NCBI GenBank assembly: GCA_944548615.1
Contig: OX155976.1
Span: 1,466,596-1,530,595, forward strand
From: Micropterix aruncella
Taxonomy: Eukaryota > Arthropoda > Insecta > Lepidoptera > Micropterigidae
Direction of reading: 5' to 3'
DNA: 64,000 nucleotides
This document shows positions 32,530-44,293 of this stretch, in pieces. A program made the position numbers and the translations under genes. The notes below the pieces were generated by a model. It saw only the letters and a program-made list of their open reading frames with translations, searched no databases and was not told the DNA's origin. The stretch's first letter is position 1, and each line of letters begins with the position of its first letter.

Positions 32530-33280
32530 AGCTGCAGCTTAGAGAATGACCTAAACAAACTCAGCATTTGGACATCGGAATGGCCCCTAACTCTTAATGC
32601 TGACGTGTTGTTCTTCATCTCGGTAAAAAGAACCCTAAGAAGCCGAACTTTCTGGAAAACATCCGTCTTAGTGCTGTGAAATCACAAAGGGATTTTGGCA
32701 TAATAGTCACCGAAGACCTAAAATGGATAGAAAACCTGACTGCATTGGTAAAGACAGCAAACTCTCTATTGTTTCTAATTCAAAAAGCTTTTCACCATAT
32801 CACAGAGAAACTGATGCTGAAAATCTATGAATCATTTGTAGGATCTATTTTGGAACAATCCTATTAGATCTGGAATCCATACTTTAGGAAGGATATCGAT
32901 CTTCTAGAGAAGGTCCAGCAAAGAGCGACTAAATTGCCTTTTAACTTGAAGCATCAAACATTCGAGAAAAGATTGCCGGCTCTCGGTTTGACCACTCTGA
33001 AGCAACGCAGGGCACGGGGTGACTTAATCGAGACATATAAGATCGTAACTGCATCGTATGACATTCCTGGGTTGCAGACTATCTACACCATGAACACTAA
33101 CACACATCTGCGTGGGCATCATCTGAAACTCCAGCGTGAATCATTCCATTCAAATCCCAAGAAACATTTCCTCAGCAGTAAACTGGACTTATTCCACAGA
33201 AATTGTAATGCAAGCACGGACTCGGGTGCATCAGCTTAAGCTGCCTGCCTGTTAAATATATAATAATAATAATAAAACAA
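32530..33280 (+). mobile_element. LINE reverse-transcriptase tail, degenerate
   Basis: LSIWTSEWPLTLNAD, SQRDFGIIVTEDLKW, IWNPYFRKDIDLLEKVQQR, TTLKQRRARGDLIETYKI and TNTHLRGHHLKLQRES, with frameshifts and stops. Same family as 19395-20145. Its (TAA)n tail at 33259-33277 ends eight bases from the donor of bt exon 7. Confidence 0.75.
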
Positions 33281-33285
33281 CTTAC

Positions 33286-36200
33286 TCCATTATTGTCCAT
33301 TTTTTCGACGACATAGTTGGTGATTGGAGATCCACCGTCGTCCAGCGGTTGTTTCCAACTGAGGGTGCAAGTATCCGGCGTAATGTCGGATGTGTCCAGC
33401 GGTCCAACAGGCGGCGATGGTTTATCAACGACTAAAACCCGACAAGTCGCACTATCAGAACCTTCGCTGTTCAAGAGTTGGATAGTGTAGCTGCCGGTAT
33501 CGGATCTCTTCGCGCTCTTGTTATAGAAGAGCGTATTAGTATCGGATGTGACAAAGCGGATTCTGTCGTCTGGGTAGACTTCCTCGTTGTTGATCAGCCA
33601 GGTGACTTTGGGTCTTGGATTGCCGGTGAACGGTACGGTGATTTTGATCTCTTCTCCGGCGATGACGGTGATGTCTCGGATGGAGAGGTCGCTGGTGATC
33701 TTGGGAGAGTTCGGTGGAGCGCGGCAGATGATCGTGTCGGAGCTCTGAGAGTACGGTCCTTGTCCGGCCGCGTTGATTGCGGCGACTCTGAACTCATACT
33801 CGTGGTTTTCGATCAGTCCTGTGACCTTGTACGTCGTGTCTGGGACGTGCGCGTGCGTCGCTTTCGTCCACTTGTCCTCGCTGATCAGTCGCTTCTCGAT
33901 CACGTATCCGGTGATCGGGGAACCTCCATCGTGACGGGGTTTCGCCCAAGTGATCGTGATGGAAGATTCCGTCGTTTCGACCGACTTCGGCGGTCCGGGC
34001 GCTGCCGGCGGATCGAACGGATGTCTCGCCTTGATTGGATTAGTCGTCTGTACGGGATCGGATTGTCCGTACTGATTCTCGGCCATCACTCTAAAGTCGT
34101 ATTCTTTGCCGACGGTCAGATTCTTGACGCGCAGGAATGGCGTCGTGACGTATCCCGACACCTTTGTCCAGTTCGGGGTGCGGCTCTCCTTCTTCTCAAC
34201 GACGTAGTTGGTGATTTCTCCACCGCCGTTGTCCTTCGGTGGGTTCCAGTACAGAGTGAGTGCCTCTCCCTCGAATTCATCAGCGCGCAAGTTATCCGGC
34301 TTTCCGGGTCTGTCCAATACTCTGACGTTGATGGTAGCGGTGTCGTACCCGGAGGGATTGCGCAGTTGCAGTCTGTATTGACCGGCGTCTGTTCGTTTCG
34401 AGTTCTGCACGACCAGCGACGCCGAATCGGGTGTAATCTTCTGGAAGATGCGCTTGTCTCCGTCGACGTCGAGGATGTTATCGTCGGCGAACCACGTGGC
34501 CGTCGGCTGCGGGAATCCGACGTACGGAACATGTATCGAGAAATCTTCTCCGGCGCGTACGGTAATGTCGCGAACGGCTCCCAAATCCATGCGGGGTTTG
34601 TTCGCCTGTTCGGCGATGATGATCCCGCCGGTCGGTTTGCTCGGTTCGGATTTCCCGACCTCGTTGACCGCGATGACCCTGAATTGGTATTCGTCGCCCT
34701 CTTTGAGGTTCGGTATCGTGTGCACGAGCGACGGCATCGGGGTTTCGTTGCAGTCGGACCAGTCATTGTCTCCTTTGGCCTTCTTCTGGACGATGTAGCC
34801 TTTGATTTTGGCGCCTCCGTCGCTGCGCGGCGGCCGCCAGGACAGCGTGACGGAGTCTTTGGTGATCCGGTCCGGCTTGGGCGCTTCGGGTGCGTCTGGC
34901 CGCAAACGCTGCGTCTGCGCGGTCATGGGCTCGGATGGTTTGCTGGGTTTACCAGGACCAGCCTCGTTCACGGCGATCACCCTGAATTCATACCGCGAAC
35001 CCTCGCGCAGGTCTTGCACCGTATAACACGTGTTCGGCGTTGGGTAGTTGTTTACTTTGAGCCATTCGCCGCCGCGTTCGCGTTTTTCTACTATGTATCC
35101 AGTGATCGGGCGTCCGCCGCAGTTCGCCGGGGGTTCCCATTCCAGCGAGCAGCTGGAAGCGCTATACGCCGCGATGTTCGGCTGCGACGGCGCGTCGGGC
35201 GGGTCGAACGGTGACTTCGCAATCACCGGCTTACCTTCGAGCGGCTCGGAAACGCCGTACAGATTCTCCGCGCGGACTCTAAATATATATTTCTTGCCTT
35301 CCATCAGATTTTTCGCTGTGAAAGCGCACTTAGGGCAGAAACCGGCGACCGCGTGCCAGTTATCCACTCCGAATTCGCACATTTCAACGACGTATCCGGT
35401 GATTTCGCTACCGCCGTCGTCTTCCGGAGGATGCCAGGTCATGCTCACGGAGTCTTGCGTCGTTTCCGTGTACATTAACGGTCCGCGCGGTACTCCTGGT
35501 TTATCTACAACGATCACGTCGATATCGGCCGAGTCCTTACCGTGGTCGTTCACAGCGGTGATTGTGTATTTTCCAGCATCATCCCGCGTCGACTTCTCAA
35601 TAGATAATTTTGTTTCGTCGTTTTTGGTGTCGGCTGATAGTCTATGGGAAGGCACAAGCGGGATGGATCCCTTGACCCAGCTGATTTTAGGCGTTGGCGC
35701 GCCGGTTATCGGTATCGTAATGTTGATCGGTTCTCCGGCACGCACTTTGATTCTGCGGCCGATGAGCGCGTCGAGCCACAACTTGGGCTTCTCCTTCATA
35801 GGTTTCGCCGTGAAGAGGTTGGACGGTTCGGACGGCTGTCCCGGTCCGGCCGCGTTGATAGCGGATACGCGATACTCGTACTGGTGACCTTCTTGGACGC
35901 GGTCGTCCTCGTATTCCGTGTTGCGGACGGGTTCGCGGTTGATTTTGATCCAGCGACCCGTCGCCTTGTCGCGGCGTTCGACGTCGTACCCGACAATATT
36001 CGAACCACCGTTGGAAATCGGTGATGACCATTTAATTTTGATATGATCCTTATCAGACGATAGCAACTCCGGTTTCCCCGGTCGTCCCGGTACGGTGTAT
36101 TGGTTCTTCGCAACGACCGGCGACTCAGTATTGAGCGGATCCGAACGCCCTTGGAGATTCTCTGCAAACACTCTGAACTCATATTTAGTGCCTTCGATCA

Positions 36201-37679
36201 GTCTAGGTACGTTTGCGTGTGTGTTCTTCGGGTTCACGTAAGTAACAGCCGGTACCCATCCTCCGCCGTGCGTCAGATCCCGCTTCTCGATGACATAACC
36301 GGTTATTTCGCTGCCGCCGTTATCTTTCGGCGCGCGCCACGACAGCGTCACAGATTGGTTCGTTATTTCCTCGTAGTTCAGAGGCGCCTCTGGCGGGCCG
36401 GGCCTGTCCAGAATAATGACATTGAACGTACCCTCATCCGTGCCAGAGCTGTTCTTCAAGTGTAGCTTGTACAGTCCGCCGTCGCCGCGTTTGCAGTTGA
36501 CCGTGTGGACTATAGTGTGGTGTCCGATTGATGTGACTGTGGTGCGTTCGTTAGTTGCGATTGGTTTACCGTCGCAGGTCCAGGTCACTTCCGGCGTCGG
36601 CTCCCCGATGAAGTCTATATCGGTGTGGAAGATCAATCCAGCCTTGATCCTGATCTCGCGCAGCTGTGTCTTGATCTTCGGCGCCAAGAACCGTTCTTTA
36701 CACGTTACAATATCCGACGGTTCACTCGGCTCCGACTGTCCGGCTGTGTTCACGGCAATAATTCTGAATTCATAGTCTTGGCCTTCGGTGAGGTCTGGGA
36801 CAGTCGCGCTCGTCTGTTTAGGCGGCACGTGCGCAGCGTTCACCCAGTAAGGATTGCCCTTCTCTTTCTTCTGAATGACATACCCAGTGATCGGCGATCC
36901 ACCGTCCGACTTCGGGGCCTCCCACTTCAGATCGACGTGATCCTTTCCGAAATCGACGACCTCCGGCTTTCCGGGGGCGGACGGCTCGTCAAACTCGTTC
37001 TTGGCGCAAATCGCCTTACTTAACTCCAAAGGCTCCGACTGTCCAATCGCGTTGACAGCGCTCACTCGGAACAGGTAGTCCTTCATGTGTATCAACCTGG
37101 CAACTTGGTGAGTTAACGCGGTGCTTATACCAGCGTCGGACCACGTTCCTCTCGACAGATCCATTTTTTCTATGACATAATGCAAAATGGGTGATCCGCC
37201 ATCGCTGAGCGGCAACCGCCACGTCAATTGACAGCTCTCTTTAGTCACTTCAGATACTATGAGTGGCTTCTCTGGTTTAGACGGTTTATCAAGTACTGTC
37301 ACTTGAGCAGTAGCGCTGAAGCTGCCCAAATCATTCGTCAATGTCAACTTATATACACCACCGTCAGAACGCACCGAGAACGGTATATCAAACGTAACGG
37401 CGGTTAGCGAAACATGCATATCAACCCTATCCGACGGTTGAACAACAACGCCGTTGATCTGCCACTCTGCTGTAGGCTTCGGGGACGCTTCCATTGGGAT
37501 ATCGTACGCGATGCGCTGACCTGCCTTTACCGTTAGGTCTTTGAGTAGCATCTTGTCGAAGTGCGGCATGCAGAACCTGGCTTTGGCGATTTGAGGGGTT
37601 GAACCATCGCTGGGTTCTCCGGGTCCTGCTTTGTTCACTGCGATCACGCGGAATTCGTACTCTTCCCCTTCAATCAGAC
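33286..37679 (-). CDS. bt: bt window exon 7: giant exon, 5 Ig and 9 complete Fn3 domains
   Basis: 4,394 bp and 1,464 codons without a stop, from acceptor CAG at 37680 to donor GTAAGT at 33285. It first completes an Fn3 (GLIEGEEYEFRV). Approximate order on the map: Ig 37570-37290, Fn3 37290-36990, Fn3 36990-36690, Ig 36690-36410, Fn3 36410-36105, Fn3 36105-35800, Ig 35800-35520, three Fn3 35510-34600, Ig 34590-34310, Fn3 34305-34020, Fn3 34015-33715, Ig 33715-33430, then half an Fn3. Each Fn3 has the W-x-P-P-x-x-D/N-G-G turn and each Ig has its core W and the D-x-G-x-Y corner. The region is much more GC-rich than the introns, which produces long spurious ORFs on the opposite strand. Confidence 0.95.
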
Positions 37680-38857
37680 CTGGAAACAAACAACATGGAT
37701 TATTCCCAATATTTAACAGTAATCTCATTTATTATGCTAACATATATTTTACTTAAAACTATTTAAAAATATTAAAACATTAAAATGATTATTTGATTAT
37801 GACTATTCTATAACTACTTCGACTATGATTATTGTAACTGATTTTAACTTTATAATTGATTAAACTTTTTATGTTTCATTTTAAATTATTTGACATAATG
37901 TTTATTTGATTATTATTATGACTATCTGATGACTATAGCGATTATGATTTTAGTTGCTTTTAATTTTTATCTCATTAGTTTTTTTAATTATATAATTATA
38001 TTATTATTATTATTATTTAATTTTGATAATGATTATTTAATAACTATAATGTTTTTGATGAATTCACCTATTTCTTTTTTATTTTATTTTAACCTATTTA
38101 CTTGTGATTTTGTTTTTAAAACTCTTATATGTATTGTGACCGACACGATTTCTCGGTACTTAGGATACCTAGAAATCGATGTGGTCGCTTGTTTGTAGAA
38201 ACTAAAATTATAAAGAAAAACATTAAATCACTTGAACGATGACATTTAATTAGTAAAAGGCAGATAACAATAAGAACATAAGAATTTTAAAGAACTCTAG
38301 AAGTGAAATCTAAATTTACAACTATAATATTCGATTAAAAACTTTGAAAAACAATTAAAACTTTGGAAATTAATATTTAACACATTTAAAAAACTCTGGA
38401 ATCTAGCTCAGAACAATGGGACTTTTCTCAGAGGCCGGCTGATCATGAAGGGTCAACAATCAGACGAGTGGTAGGTAGAGTACAGCAGTAGGGTAAGTAC
38501 AATAGAATTTACAGTAGAGTAAGTACGTTAAAATTTCAAGGATAGAATCTTCTGGAAAGTGGATTCAAACTTCCCGCCTTCAGCTCGATGGTCGCGGCGA
38601 CGTCACGTGGTTAAGTGGCGGTGACTGGTACGATTTAAGCAGTAATCGTATCGTACGGTACGGCGACGAATAGCGGCGCTGGCGATCGACCAACCCGGCT
38701 CGGGATGATCTTCAGGAAAGCTGGAATGGGCGTGTTCTTTGATTTCTGGAGTTCATCAGCCGTACCCTTGTACCCCGACCGGCTGGAACGGTTGAATTCG
38801 GGAGTACTCTTCAAACGGCTGGAACGATTGAAGTAGGCAAGGCTCCCAGAAGTTTGC
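37680..38857. other. AT-rich intron, nothing recognised before the minisatellite
   Basis: Intron between exons 6 and 7. The first 700 bp are T/A-rich with TGATTATTTGATTAT-type words, perhaps an old LINE 3' UTR. 38780-38830 has CGGCTGGAACG repeated twice. No gene. Confidence 0.5.
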
Positions 38858-38962
38858 CCCCGTGGAAGTTCTCCCCGTGGAAGTTCTCCCCGTCGAAGTT
38901 CTCCCCGTGGAAGTTCTCCCCGTGGAAGTTCTCCCCATGGAAGTTCTCCCCGTGGAAGTTCC
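38858..38962. repeat. 15-bp minisatellite, seven units
   Basis: CCCCGTGGAAGTTCT repeated seven times in tandem with three single-base variants. Because 15 is a multiple of 3 it stays open in all frames. Confidence 0.95.
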
Positions 38963-39998
38963 TGAAATTATCCTCCACTTAGACTAGGGATTCAGGTGTT
39001 GGGGTAGGAGCGAATAAGGGAAGCAGAGACGGCACCCTGCGTTCCGAGGAAATCGAATCTCGCTCCCCCAACCCAGCCAGATAAACCCCTCAAAAAGCAA
39101 TACCAAGATATAATTATCGAACGCACTCACCGAGAAATATAATGTCTAACACAACAGAGAATGAAGACCACCTCGGAACTTCCACTAACTAGCGCCACGG
39201 CTCCGATTTGAAATGCCGGGAAAACGAGTTTTTGGCGCTTCATATAGGCTCATATCAAATGTTCCAGAATTTTCTAGCTCGTACTCGAACAATCGATCAT
39301 ATCCGGTTCACCGTTTGCTGAGTATAAATTGTGTAGCTAATTTCTAAATTTTATTAATTTAATAAAGAAGTCAAAACCGAGATTAATTTTATTATAAAAA
39401 CCTTTTTGAATTTATTTATCCCAAAATTCAATACAAGGACAGGACCACCTTGACTCTATGTCGTAAAATGGTTACTTTATTAGAAATAAGTATTTTATCA
39501 AAATAAAAATTGCTGTTTTAAAATATTCAATGTTTTATTTATTTTGCATTTTAATAACCCAATCCCATAGCAATTTATCGCATAAATTATTAAATATTAA
39601 GTCGCTGATTTCGACTCTTGCGGTTGGTAGACGAAATTCGCTTGTATGGAATTGGCAAAACTGCATATATGTCAAACGAATAACGATCGGTGTTGTGAAT
39701 CAACAATGGCGATGACTGAGACTCAACACGCGATAAATTATGGAAATTCTGTATTTAATTTACAGAAATCGCGTGACAGTATATTTAAGTTTATTGAATA
39801 TTTGACCAAGCACAAGCTTTGTTTAGTTAAGCAACTCGAAACAATAAACATCATTTAATAATTGAGTTTCATTTTTGCTGTGGATTAAGTAATTGAGTAT
39901 GTTTTATTTGTTGTTTTAATTTTAAAATTGTGATTATTTGTGAATTTCTTATAAAATAAAAAATCTGTGATAAGAAAACTCACGCAGCAGTAAATCTC
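38963..39998. other. Intron sequence without recognised gene
   Basis: Contains small open frames (for example 39646-39858) with no family signature and AT-rich flanks. Nothing I can name. Confidence 0.5.
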
Positions 39999-40002
39999 TT
40001 AA

Positions 40003-40325
40003 CCCTTCCTATTTGAGTTAACCATTTTTGGTTAGACGCTTACAAATGCTAAAATTGTATCTAACCAATATTGGTTAGGGCGCTCCGCGCTGCGTAAAAT
40101 ACCAACTTTTTAAATATTTATTCATTATTATCTTAATTGTTTGACGAGATAAGGTTATAATATTATAAATTTCAAATTTCAATGCGATAATTTTACAGTT
40201 ATTCTTTTTACGATCCGTATAGTAGTTTAAAAGTTATGGTCGTTTTTCTCAAGGCCATCGACTTCACGCGCAAAACTGTCCCGGGCAGAAGTGACGACTA
40301 AATTTTTACCCCGCGATAGGAGGGG
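40003..40325. mobile_element. piggyBac-type MITE, 323 bp
   Basis: Flanked by TTAA at 39999-40002 and 40326-40329. Ends CCCTTCCTAT and, on the complement, CCCCTCCTAT. Has internal AACCA-TTGGTTAG inverted words. No ORF. Confidence 0.78.
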
Positions 40326-40551
40326 TTAATATTTCTAGAACTAGTTGACCTACGAAACCTCGAACATTCTCACGGTTCTCACCACAAGTTTACACATACA
40401 GGGTTAGTTCTTATTTACCAGCACCCTTGAAGTGGGTAAATCAGTAACAGCAAACGAGCTAATTTGATAATAATTTGTTAAGAAAACATACAAAAAGAAA
40501 TTACCGACAATATTTTCGAAAAACAGCAGATTATAGATTTTAGATACTAAC

Positions 40552-41467
40552 CTGGAACCCTGGCGCTGGTCGTAGGTCCTTGCACAGCAGCAGCCTTCTC
40601 CCAAGGCCCGTATTTCGTCTTGGCCTCGATGATATACCCAGTGATGGGCGACCCGCCATCCTTCTTCGGCGGAACCCACTCAATATCCATATGGTCCTTA
40701 TCCCAATCTTTAACGACCGGAGTTCCAGGCTTGTCGGGCGTGCTGAACGGATCTTTGGCCGTTACAGACTCAATGCCGTTCAACGGTAGAGATTCGCCTT
40801 GTTTGTTGACCGCGCGCACCCTGAAGTTGTACTCGTGTCCTTCGATCAGGTGATCCACGCGGATGTTGCAAGCTTGCACGTCTCCCACGGGCACCCATCG
40901 CAGGTTCTCGTGATCCATCTTCTCGACGGCGTAATGGAGAATATCGCTTCCGCCGTCGTCTTTCGGAGGACGCCATTGCAGAGTGCAGGAGGATTTGGTG
41001 ATATTGCTCGGGCGCAGAGGGCCTTCAGGCGGTAATGGAACATCCAACACTGTCACAGTAAGCGTAGCTGAATCGGTTCCGTTGATATTTCTAGCTTTCA
41101 ACTTGTATATACCAGAATCGGTGCGCTTCGCATCGACCAGTCTGAGCTTAGTGGAGTAGGTCTCGTTCGTGATTTTGATCCGATCCGTGTTGATGATGAT
41201 GTTCTCGTCGTTGAACCATTCTTTCGTGGGCGTCGGTTCTCCGTGGACTGGCACGTCGAAATCGAAGTTCTGACCGGCTCGGACTTTGACGTCGAACATG
41301 AAGTTCCTGTCGATTTTGGGGGGCTGGTTCTTGGCACGCGCCAAATGGGAAGCTGACCTGTCGCTCGGCTCCCCTTTTCCAGCTTTGTTGACGGCGCGCA
41401 CTCGGAACTCGTACGTGTTCCCGTCGATGAGTTCTGGAACTTTGCCGCGGGTCACATCGCCATCGAC
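40552..41467 (-). CDS. bt: bt window exon 6: half Fn3-Ig-Fn3-half Fn3
   Basis: 916 bp, starting in phase 0 (VDGDVTRGKV). It completes the Fn3 begun in exon 5 (YEFRVRAVNKAGKGEPS), then encodes an Ig domain (KEWFNDENI, RTDSGIYKLKARN), an Fn3 (CTLQWRPPKDDGG) and the first half of the next Fn3 (HMDIEWVPPKKDGG). It ends with one base of a Gly codon before GTTAGT. The intron cuts each Fn3 at the equivalent place as in exon 5, so exon edges and module edges are offset by half an Fn3. Confidence 0.92.
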
Positions 41468-41551
41468 CTGTAATCAACGGAAAGAGAAACTTTTTAATAT
41501 ACGTCAGATTTACCTAGCACGTATTACCGATTCACTGACTGATTTACTGAC

Positions 41552-42591
41552 CTCAGCACATTCTTCCCATTCCGGCGAGAAGCGATCTCTCTTCTCTATT
41601 ACGTATCCGGTGATGGGAGAACCGCCGTCGGTGGCTGGCCGCGCCCATTCCAGCTCGACGAAGTCCTTATCGAAGTCTTTCACTACGGGCGTTCCTGGCT
41701 TTCCGGCGGCCTCGTACGGGTTCTTCGCCTCTGTAGCATGCGGCGTGGTGAGCGGCTCCGACTTGCCTTGCCTGTTCACAGCCCTGACCCTGAACTTGTA
41801 CTTGTGCCCTGGCGTGAGGCCGTCCACCTGGAGGGACGTCTCTGGCCCGTCTGTTTCCCCAGCTGTCACCCATCTGCCTGAAGCCTCGTCCATCCTCTCC
41901 ACGATGTACTTGTCGATGGGTTGGCCTCCGTCGTCGCTCGGTGGGTTCCAGGACAGCTTGGCGCCGTGAGCGTGGACATCGCTGACCTTCAGCGGTCCGT
42001 TCGGCGGGCTCGGAGCGCTAAGAACGATCACCTCGACCTCAGCGACATCTTTCCCGTTGCTGTTCTCAGCAGTTATCGTGTAGCGACCGCTGTCAGCGCG
42101 AGTTGCAGCTTTGCAGTTCAATTTAGTATTATAGTCAGAATGCTGAACCTTAGTTTCCCCACCGGATTTCACTTCTTTCTTACCCAAATACCATTTTGTC
42201 TCCGGCATAGGCTCACCGGATACTTTAATATCGAATCCAAACTTAGCACCGACTTTGATCTTGATGTTCTCCAAATTGGTCCTGTCGATCTTAGGCGCTA
42301 GGTTCCTGGCCTTGGCGATGATCGGGTGGGTGCTGTCGCTGGGCTCTCCGGGTCCGGCCTTGTTGACGGCCTTTACGCGGAATTCGTAGGTCTGACCTTC
42401 GACTAGATCTGGAACTGTAGCGTTCAGCTGTACCGCCGGAACTTCTACCGCCTTCTCCCATTGTCCATATTTGTCCTTCTTTTCGACGATGTAGCCGGTG
42501 ATGGGGGCGCCGCCGTCCTCTCTGGGCGGGGTCCATTTGAGGTCCACGTGGTCTTTGTCCCAGTCGGTGACAGTCGGGACTCCAGGTGCAC
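41552..42591 (-). CDS. bt: bt window exon 5: Fn3-Ig-Fn3-half Fn3
   Basis: 1,040 bp, about 347 residues. It begins by completing Gly (GAPGVPTV). Residues about 1-95 are an Fn3 domain (DHVDLKWTPPREDGG), about 95-190 an Ig domain (TKWYLGKKE, RADSGRYTIT), about 195-295 an Fn3 domain (AKLSWNPPSDDGG), and the rest the first half of another Fn3 (FVELEWARPATDGG). It ends in phase 0 after EWEECAE before the donor GTCAGT. This is a full projectin-type module plus a partial one. Confidence 0.92.
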
Positions 42592-42627
42592 CTATAATTA
42601 AAATATAAATCAGCAACAATATCAGAT

Positions 42628-43812
42628 ATCGAAGACTGTCGCGGTTGCTTGATATTATTTATAAGATAAAACGACTTTAATGACGTTTGTGATTTACGAA
42701 GTCATATTGGATAGGGGAACTAACCACTGGGTGCAGTTTCAAAATCCTATTGTTCTATCCGAAGAATAATTTTACTTTCCCCGCATGATCCAGGAAGCCT
42801 TAAAAAAACAACCCCGAACAACAATAGAAATGACGGTTTTACATTCTCTACTACGTGGAACCCTCTTCTTGTGCTCCCAATGCCTAACGCCGAGAGCAAG
42901 GATGGAGTGTTGTGTGAACGGCTGATTTTCAAAATTCACGCATGTCAAACCTGCCGCCCCACCACCATTATAATATGCATAGTAACAGCAGCAGTTTTCC
43001 GCCTAACTGCAACTAGGGTTGTCGACTACAGCGGGCGAGCCCGTCACCTCAAGAAAGTTTTAACGATTGGTCATTCTATCTCCCTGGAGTGAGCGCAGAA
43101 GACTTGGAAAAAACAGTCCACCGTCAAGCTCCGCCACAAACCCGTAAGAGGCCGACGCCTTAACCGCGAGATAGCCAGGAGTGTTACCCAGCGGGCTTAC
43201 ACTTACGCCCTTACTTCCAATTTCGACCAGATTACTCCAGTCTCTCGATTGGTTGCGAGTTCGAGGTCGCTTACGAAGCGGTGAAACGGTGTATACCGAA
43301 TCAATCGCGGACCACTGCATCCTTTGCCCGGCTGTTCACCCAGGATCGGCTAGCTGATGGTCGTTTCAAGAGTAGTCGCCGTAAGGTTCGCAACCACTCC
43401 CACTCTATAGGAAACAGTACTGCTTCCAGACTCCTCCAACTGTTAGTCAGAGTGCGCAATCGATTGGCTTATGCCGCACGGTGCGCAGACCGTCCAGGAG
43501 TGCCAGAAGGTTGATTTCCAGTGGAAAGTAACCCTAAGGCCAGAGTCCTACCCAGGCTCGCGCTTCATGCCTGGAGGCCTTTGGATAGGTGTTGACCCGT
43601 GAGTGTGGCCAACCCTGAACAGAATAGGTTTTCGTGGCCAACTCAGCAAGGGCCCATTAACTCCATACCTGCAGAACAACGGATGCCGATTGAAATCCCT
43701 TCAGTCTAGACAATGGAAATCCCTGGACAACGGCGATTGCAAAATCGCCAGAACGTTCCGCTGGAAGTTCCACAGACTTCCAGCGGTAAATTCATTTTAT
43801 CTTATTTATAAA
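42628..43812 (+). mobile_element. Penelope-like element, diverged, split by a 660-bp repeat
   Basis: 42628-43010 matches the Penelope terminus and ORF tail (GTGCAGTTTCAAAATCCTAT, TACGTGGAACCCTCTTCTT), and 43665-43812 matches its 3' terminal part (GCAGAACAACGGATGCCGAT, TTTATCTTATTTATAAA). A full copy of the 660-bp family lies between. No intact frame. Confidence 0.75.
43011..43664 (+). mobile_element. 660-bp repeat family, full copy inside Penelope element
   Basis: It begins AACTAGGGTTGTCGACTACA and ends GGGCCCATTAACTCC (654 bp). It interrupts the Penelope copy 42628-43812; flanking words are too diverged to prove a duplication. Confidence 0.8.
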
Positions 43813-43846
43813 AATATCAGAATTTGTGTACATTATAAATACTTAC

Positions 43847-43978
43847 CAGGTTCGTCGAAAGGATTCTTAGCCACGATGGTCTCTTCAGATGTTAATGGTT
43901 CAGATTCTCCTTCAGCGTTCACCGCGGCGACTCTGAACCTGTACTCCTTGCCGGGGGTCAAACCAGTGACGTCACATT
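43847..43978 (-). CDS. bt: bt window exon 4: Fn3 C-terminal half
   Basis: Two bases complete the Lys codon from exon 3. The exon then encodes CDVTGLTPGKEYRFRVAAVN, the classic E-F loop and tyrosine corner of an Fn3 domain, and the linker EETIVAKNPFDEPG. It ends with one base of a Gly codon before GTAAGT. Upstream and downstream introns hold Penelope, piggyBac-MITE and LINE sequence. Confidence 0.88.
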
Positions 43979-44083
43979 CTGTAATAAGTAATAACACTAG
44001 TTTAATAACTACTAGATATGCCATGTGATACAAAATCTTTAGCACAATATATGTATAGTGCCCAGGAGATCTACATCGTTTAA

Positions 44084-44293
44084 CCCCACAAATGAATGGC
44101 GATTAGCTCGGCAAAATGTATATAAATTTATATTTACATTTACATTTACATAGAGCGGGGTTTACTATAGAGCTATAGAATTACTATAGAGCGGCGCACA
44201 TTTACATTTATATTTACATTTATATAAATTTATATACATTTTGTATACATTTTGCCATAGGCATCCATTATTGGACGCCTCATATGTGAAGGG
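44084..44293. mobile_element. piggyBac-type MITE, 210 bp, long foldback
   Basis: Flanked by TTAA at 44080-44083 and 44294-44297. Ends CCCCACAAATGA and, on the complement, CCCTTCACATATGA. Both halves contain GGCAAAATGTATA and ATATAAATTTATAT words in inverted order, so the unit folds on itself. Confidence 0.75.

Noticed and set aside
33478..35214. 578-codon plus-strand ORF
   Set aside because: It lies antisense to the giant bt exon and arises from that exon's GC-rich codon use; its translation has no domain signature. The same applies to the other plus-strand and off-frame ORFs over 33.3-42.6 kb.
38858..38962. CRISPR-like repeat array
   Set aside because: 15-bp units are directly contiguous without spacers, in a eukaryotic intron; it is a minisatellite.
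39646..39858. 70-codon ORF as a small host gene
   Set aside because: No family signature, no splice or expression evidence; cannot be told from chance.
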